Shown here: positions 60,315 through 64,000 of the stretch, piece by piece | Numbering within the stretch: the stretch's first letter is position 1 | Layout: each line of letters starts with the position of its first letter | From: an uncultured Anaerotruncus sp. | GTDB taxonomy: Bacteria > Bacillota > Clostridia > Oscillospirales > Acutalibacteraceae | Direction: 5' to 3' | Length of the DNA stretch: 64,000 nt | NCBI GenBank assembly: GCA_900539775.1 | Contig: UQDL01000006.1 | Coordinates: forward strand, 1-64,000 | Translations under genes and position numbers: made by a program | The notes under the pieces: generated by a model | Seen by the model: only the letters and a program-made list of their open reading frames with translations | What the model was told of the DNA's origin: nothing | Database searches by the model: none

Positions 60315-62951
60315 TCAAGCAACGGTTTTCTTTTGTTTTTTCTTTTTAGCCATATCAGCAACGCACCAAACGGCAAAACCGGCAAAACCGGCAAAAGAAG
60401 CTGCCAAGCCTGCATTTCTGTGAAGCGTTGTATACTTCATTTCAACAGTGTGCTTGCCTGCCGAAAGTTCAAATCCGATAAAAGTGTTTCCGATTTCTTT
60501 AAAATCACACTTTTCGCCGTCAACATAAAGAGACCAACCCTCTGTGTACGGAAGTGTAAGAAGAACCGCAGAATCGGTTTGTGTTTCATATGTGCCAAAC
60601 ACTTTGTTTCCGCTTACATTAAGCTCGCACTCACTGCCTGATGAAAGAACTGAATATGCCTTTTCAAAAGCCTCCTTATCAAGAGTTGAAACACAAATAT
60701 TATGCTCTTTATCTGATTTGGTCTTATGAAGAATTTCGATATCGACTTTTTCGCCTTTCTCAAAATCACCTATATAAATTGTATTTATTCTGAATCTTGT
60801 GCAAATCGGCTGAACAGTATCACCGTTTACCTTAAGCTCACAATTTTTCTTATTTAAATCTGAGTGAACGCCGGTTGGATCGCAATAAAAATACATAGGC
60901 CCGCTTGCCGTTGCGGTAACGCTGAATTCTTCCTTTTCATCTTTTAAACCTTTATATTCAATTTCAGCATCAGAATAAACATTTTCATTGCTTCCCGTAA
61001 GTGAAGAAAAAAACATTTGCTGATTTTCAAAAGGATTTGATGTGTACTCAAGAGCATCAAAGGCATTATCAGAAACATTATATGCAAGCGGAAGCGCATA
61101 ATCATTTTTATAAACCGTTAAATTTTGCGGAACATTGCTTTGAATTTCATATTCAGAAAGTCCGTATGCCGAATTTTTTAGAATTTGATATTTAATTCCA
61201 AGCAAAGAATCCGTTAACAGCATCGGGCTATTCCAATAAACATCCGTTGGGCCGTTATATTTTTCCGTTTGATTATCTTCTGTTAAGCTTGCAGGATCCG
61301 AATAGCCAATTTTTGCCATAAACATATCAACATTGGCATCGTAAGTTGAGGTATAGCTTTCAACACCGTTATAATTGAAAAGAAATTCTTCACTGTCTGC
61401 AACATCTCTACCGAGAAGCTGTATATATGATATATCCTTTTCAATTCTGTAAAATGAAGAATCGCTGTTTTTTATATCCGAAATAACGCTTTCCATTTCG
61501 GCAGTGTAGGTTTCATAGTCTTTTTCTTTGTCATTATAGCCTTTAAGAGCAACAGTTGCGTTTGCACCAAGCTCCGCAAAAGTTACTGCACAAACAAGCA
61601 GCACTGAAACAAGCTTTGCGGCTTTTTTGTTTTTTGCGGCGGAAATTGCAAGCAGCATTGCCGCATAAAACACAACTGCGGCAATATAAGCATAAGCCAC
61701 AAAGCGGCTGCTGAATTTTCCGTTTAAATCAAGGAGAAAGAAAACAGCACCTATAACACCGATCGCCTTTGCAAGCGCTGTTTTATCAAGTTTATCTTTT
61801 TGAATATGAGCAACAGCGGCAGAGGCAAGCACTATCATAAGAAAAGCAAAAGTGAATGCCCAACGAAAAGCATAAGAATAGCTGCGAACAAAAGCAGTCC
61901 ACATAACATCAAGTTCCGTAAAGCAGAAACTGCAAATCATAAACATAAAGAAAAGCAGGCTGCAAATGCGTTTTTTCAGCTGAATTCGCTTATCAAAGAA
62001 AAGATAAATCGCAAGGAGCATAACTATTGCGCCGCAATACATAATCGGTGCCTTTGATTCATTACTTTTTGCGTAAATATCAAAGCCCTTAAAGCATTCC
62101 AATATGCCGAAATTCATTGTGGTGAAAAGCAACTTCATACCGCCTGCTTTACCACCGACAAGCGAAAGCAATCCCGGCACAAGCAAAGCACCGCTTGCAA
62201 GAACGCCCAAAACCATATCGGCCAAAACCTTTACAGCGTCCTTAACCGCATTTCCTATAACAGCTTTAAAGCATCTGTAATCATACTTAAGCACAAGCTC
62301 AAAAAGGAAATAGAAGCCCGTCATAAGGCAAACCATATATCCCGAATACCAGTTTGAAAAGATAGCGATAAAAACGGAGAAGAAAAGAAGCGGCTTTTTA
62401 TCGTTATAAAGCAGTTCATAAACGCCAAGGCATGCAAGCGGCAAAATCACAACGCCGTCAAGCCACATAATATTGCGGCAGTAAACCACATTATATTCCA
62501 TCAGCGCATAACAACTTGAAATAAGAACTGTGAAAAAAGCATTAACCTTAAATCTTTTTCTTACATAATAAGATGAGGTTAAACCTGCAAACGCGATTTT
62601 TATCACTGTCATAAATGTAAAGAAAAGTGATATTTGAGTTTTATCTATAAATCGCAAAAGCAGATTCAGAGGGCAGGTTAAATAATAAGCAACCAAGCCG
62701 ACCGTTGCGCCGCCGAGAGATTTGGAAGCAGAATATTCCAAGTTTGCATTGCCGTGCAGAATATCCCACAAATAGCCGTAATAATCTTTATATTGCAATT
62801 TTGCATCCCAAACAAGAATTGAGCGATCCCCAAACGGAGCAACCTTATTCAAACACAATGCAACACATACAATTGCAAGCGGAATAAAAAATCCCAAAAG
62901 CAATATAAGCGGAAGTTTTTTATCTTTTTCTCGTTGTTTTATAGGGTTCAT
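60315..62951 (-). CDS. YfhO-family large membrane protein
   Basis: An 878-residue protein with an N-terminal glycosyltransferase-C-like membrane part (about 12-14 helices, residues 15-460), a large extracellular beta-rich domain (about 480-840) and one final membrane helix (about 843-865) before a Lys-rich tail. Features typical of YfhO are the opening GDRSILVWDAKLQYKDYYGYL (in parts) and YCRNIMWLDGVVILPLA with its Asp and Arg residues, and PYTEGWSLYVDGEKCDF near the C-terminus. B. subtilis YfhO is linked to teichoic-acid glycosylation; here the acceptor is unknown. It lies 10 bases downstream of the glycosyltransferase gene. Confidence 0.85.
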   Translation of the reverse strand: MNPIKQREKDKKLPLILLLGFFIPLAIVCVALCLNKVAPFGDRSILVWDAKLQYKDYYGYLWDILHGNANLEYSASKSLGGATVGLVAYYLTCPLNLLLRFIDKTQISLFFTFMTVIKIAFAGLTSSYYVRKRFKVNAFFTVLISSCYALMEYNVVYCRNIMWLDGVVILPLACLGVYELLYNDKKPLLFFSVFIAIFSNWYSGYMVCLMTGFYFLFELVLKYDYRCFKAVIGNAVKDAVKVLADMVLGVLASGALLVPGLLSLVGGKAGGMKLLFTTMNFGILECFKGFDIYAKSNESKAPIMYCGAIVMLLAIYLFFDKRIQLKKRICSLLFFMFMICSFCFTELDVMWTAFVRSYSYAFRWAFTFAFLMIVLASAAVAHIQKDKLDKTALAKAIGVIGAVFFLLDLNGKFSSRFVAYAYIAAVVFYAAMLLAISAAKNKKAAKLVSVLLVCAVTFAELGANATVALKGYNDKEKDYETYTAEMESVISDIKNSDSSFYRIEKDISYIQLLGRDVADSEEFLFNYNGVESYTSTYDANVDMFMAKIGYSDPASLTEDNQTEKYNGPTDVYWNSPMLLTDSLLGIKYQILKNSAYGLSEYEIQSNVPQNLTVYKNDYALPLAYNVSDNAFDALEYTSNPFENQQMFFSSLTGSNENVYSDAEIEYKGLKDEKEEFSVTATASGPMYFYCDPTGVHSDLNKKNCELKVNGDTVQPICTRFRINTIYIGDFEKGEKVDIEILHKTKSDKEHNICVSTLDKEAFEKAYSVLSSGSECELNVSGNKVFGTYETQTDSAVLLTLPYTEGWSLYVDGEKCDFKEIGNTFIGFELSAGKHTVEMKYTTLHRNAGLAASFAGFAGFAVWCVADMAKKKKQKKTVA

Positions 62952-62961
62952 TTCAGCATCC

Positions 62962-64000
62962 TCATTTTTTATTTTTACCGAAGATTTTCCGCAGTTTCAT
63001 CCAAATGCGATAAACTCGGCTGCTTTTGATTGCCTTTAGTTCGGCAACGAGCAGCTGCTTTTCGGAATTTATTTTATTTTTTTCAGATTCAAGGCGTTTT
63101 ATTTTTTCACCGCGCTCTGATTTTTCTTTATAAGTTTGGTGAAGCCTTGCATTAAGCTCTGATTTTTCCTTATAGGATTTATTAAGCTTGTTATTCGTTT
63201 GCAATTCCCTTTTGCGCAAATATTCTGCATAATCCGCAAGATTTTCAACACTGCTCATATCAATTTCGCTTTTTTCAAAAAGTCGTTCAAGCACAACATC
63301 CCTGCCGAATTCCATGCTGAGATAATTCTTTACGGCTGCATACTGAACATCATTTTGATTTTTGCCGACATTAACGGAAAACAGCGAATTATTTTGAGGT
63401 GCGGAATAATGGAGATAAAACTTATCATATGCACACACCGATTTTGTTTTATTGGCAAGCTGCATAAGATGAAGCCAAACATCATCGGCATTTGGGCAAA
63501 GAGAAACTATTTTTTCTTTATCAAACGCTCTTGAATCAAGAGAATGAGGCGGATAAAGAGTGCCGGCTCCGCTTGTTAAAAAGATTTGATAAGCCGGGGT
63601 AAGCAATTTTTCCGTATATTGCATTATCCAATGATTATAATTTAAAACACTGCCGTTTTGGCGATCTGCAACAACAACATGGCATCGCATACCGGAAACA
63701 CAATTCGGAAAGCACAGATAAGAATAATAGAGCTTTTCAACCATTTCCGGAGGGTAATGCAAATCATCATCAACGGTTATTATTATATCATCGGGATTTT
63801 GCTGCATTATGTAGAAATACTTCTTATGCGAGCGCAAATCAGAAGGACACCAATTTATGCGAACAAGGCCTTTTTCTTTTCTTTCAATCAAATTTTGCGG
63901 CAAATCCTGCTCTTTTTGCGGAAATTGGCTTTCTGCCAAATTCAAAACCACCTCATCGGCGGGCATTGTCTGTGCCGCAATATCATCAATAACGCTAAAC
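62962..64000 (-). CDS. Glycosyltransferase with coiled-coil tail (N-terminus beyond window)
   Basis: At least 346 residues; the frame stays open to base 64000, where it reads FSVIDDIAAQTMPADEVVLNLA, a normal glycosyltransferase-2 interior, so the true start lies outside. The nucleotide-sugar motif TVDDDLHYPPEMVEKL supplies a DxD (DDD), with the acceptor region PNADDVWLHLMQL after it. The C-terminal about 110 residues are a Lys/Glu coiled coil with two copies of YKEKSE and an SEK-rich stretch, ending in a basic amphipathic tail, which may attach it to the membrane or to a partner. The operon with a YfhO protein suggests surface-glycan assembly. Confidence 0.85.
   Translation of the reverse strand, partial: FSVIDDIAAQTMPADEVVLNLAESQFPQKEQDLPQNLIERKEKGLVRINWCPSDLRSHKKYFYIMQQNPDDIIITVDDDLHYPPEMVEKLYYSYLCFPNCVSGMRCHVVVADRQNGSVLNYNHWIMQYTEKLLTPAYQIFLTSGAGTLYPPHSLDSRAFDKEKIVSLCPNADDVWLHLMQLANKTKSVCAYDKFYLHYSAPQNNSLFSVNVGKNQNDVQYAAVKNYLSMEFGRDVVLERLFEKSEIDMSSVENLADYAEYLRKRELQTNNKLNKSYKEKSELNARLHQTYKEKSERGEKIKRLESEKNKINSEKQLLVAELKAIKSSRVYRIWMKLRKIFGKNKK

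Overview
The window looks like chromosomal DNA from an AT-rich, anaerobic, spore-forming Clostridia bacterium, probably of the Oscillospiraceae/Ruminococcaceae type. The reasons are a full-length pro-sigma-K gene, a GerW/YtfJ protein and a DacB/DacF-type carboxypeptidase (sporulation), pyruvate formate-lyase with its activase (strict fermentation), an iron-type alcohol dehydrogenase, and typical Gram-positive signals (AGGAGG ribosome binding sites, TTGACA/TATAAT promoters with 17-base spacers). TGA is a normal stop codon here. No insertion sequence, prophage, CRISPR array or rRNA was seen. Most of the window is ordinary core genome; the unusual parts are regulatory or decayed sequences.

Layout. 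1-2280: a large secreted surface-protein gene, broken twice (a frame break in an A7 tract and an in-frame TGA) and cut by the window edge. 2728-13191 (minus): a long collinear cluster of lipoprotein, response regulator, histidine kinase, DUF1385, prmC, M50 protease, scpA, scpB, DUF2953, ytfJ, dacB-like and rluB-like genes. 13426-19604 (minus): a purine uptake and salvage operon (xpt, BMP lipoprotein, ABC ATPase, two permeases, hpt). 19820-21223 (plus): a DUF2974 lipase-like protein. 21269-25001 (minus): a sodium/solute symporter, then upp with a uracil permease. 25205-27170: a probably Rex-controlled alcohol dehydrogenase and a YgjP-type metalloprotein. 27879-28371: five tRNA genes. 28431-33304: ClpE-like unfoldase, pgsA, cvpA and a DUF5711 protein. 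33353-38910: truA, the ECF transporter energising module, an rRNA-type methyltransferase and glmM. 38993-41186: ruvCAB. 41432-48386: GH20 hexosaminidase, flavin reductase, cation efflux protein, esterase and a LytTR/GHKL two-component pair. 48406-48792: a Ser/Thr kinase remnant. 48855-49538: sigK. 49579-53569: GNAT acetyltransferase, DtxR/MntR-like regulator, pflA and pflB. 53766-58492: an orphan fumarase beta subunit, a small coiled-coil protein and two membrane-anchored parvulin foldases. 58715-64000: an O-antigen-ligase-like protein, a YfhO-family membrane protein and a partial glycosyltransferase.

The most interesting point is a two-promoter regulatory circuit. The 120-residue DtxR/MntR-family repressor gene at 50106-50468 and the pflBA operon beside it have superimposable promoters. 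Each has a -35, a 17-base spacer and a -10, then exactly 7 bases, then the 16-bp palindrome GTTAGC-N4-GCTAAC. The repressor's visible metal ligands mix MntR-like (Asp9) and DtxR-like (Cys100) positions. This suggests that a metal, plausibly Fe(II), gates pyruvate formate-lyase and its iron-sulfur activase. Second, the alcohol dehydrogenase promoter carries an 18-bp near-match to the Rex (NADH/NAD) operator over its -35. Together these suggest that the fermentative branch points are wired to metal and redox state. Other notable items are a 13-bp hairpin burying the dacB ribosome binding site, alternative hairpins between the fumarase beta gene and pflB, and the decaying or phase-variable surface-protein gene.
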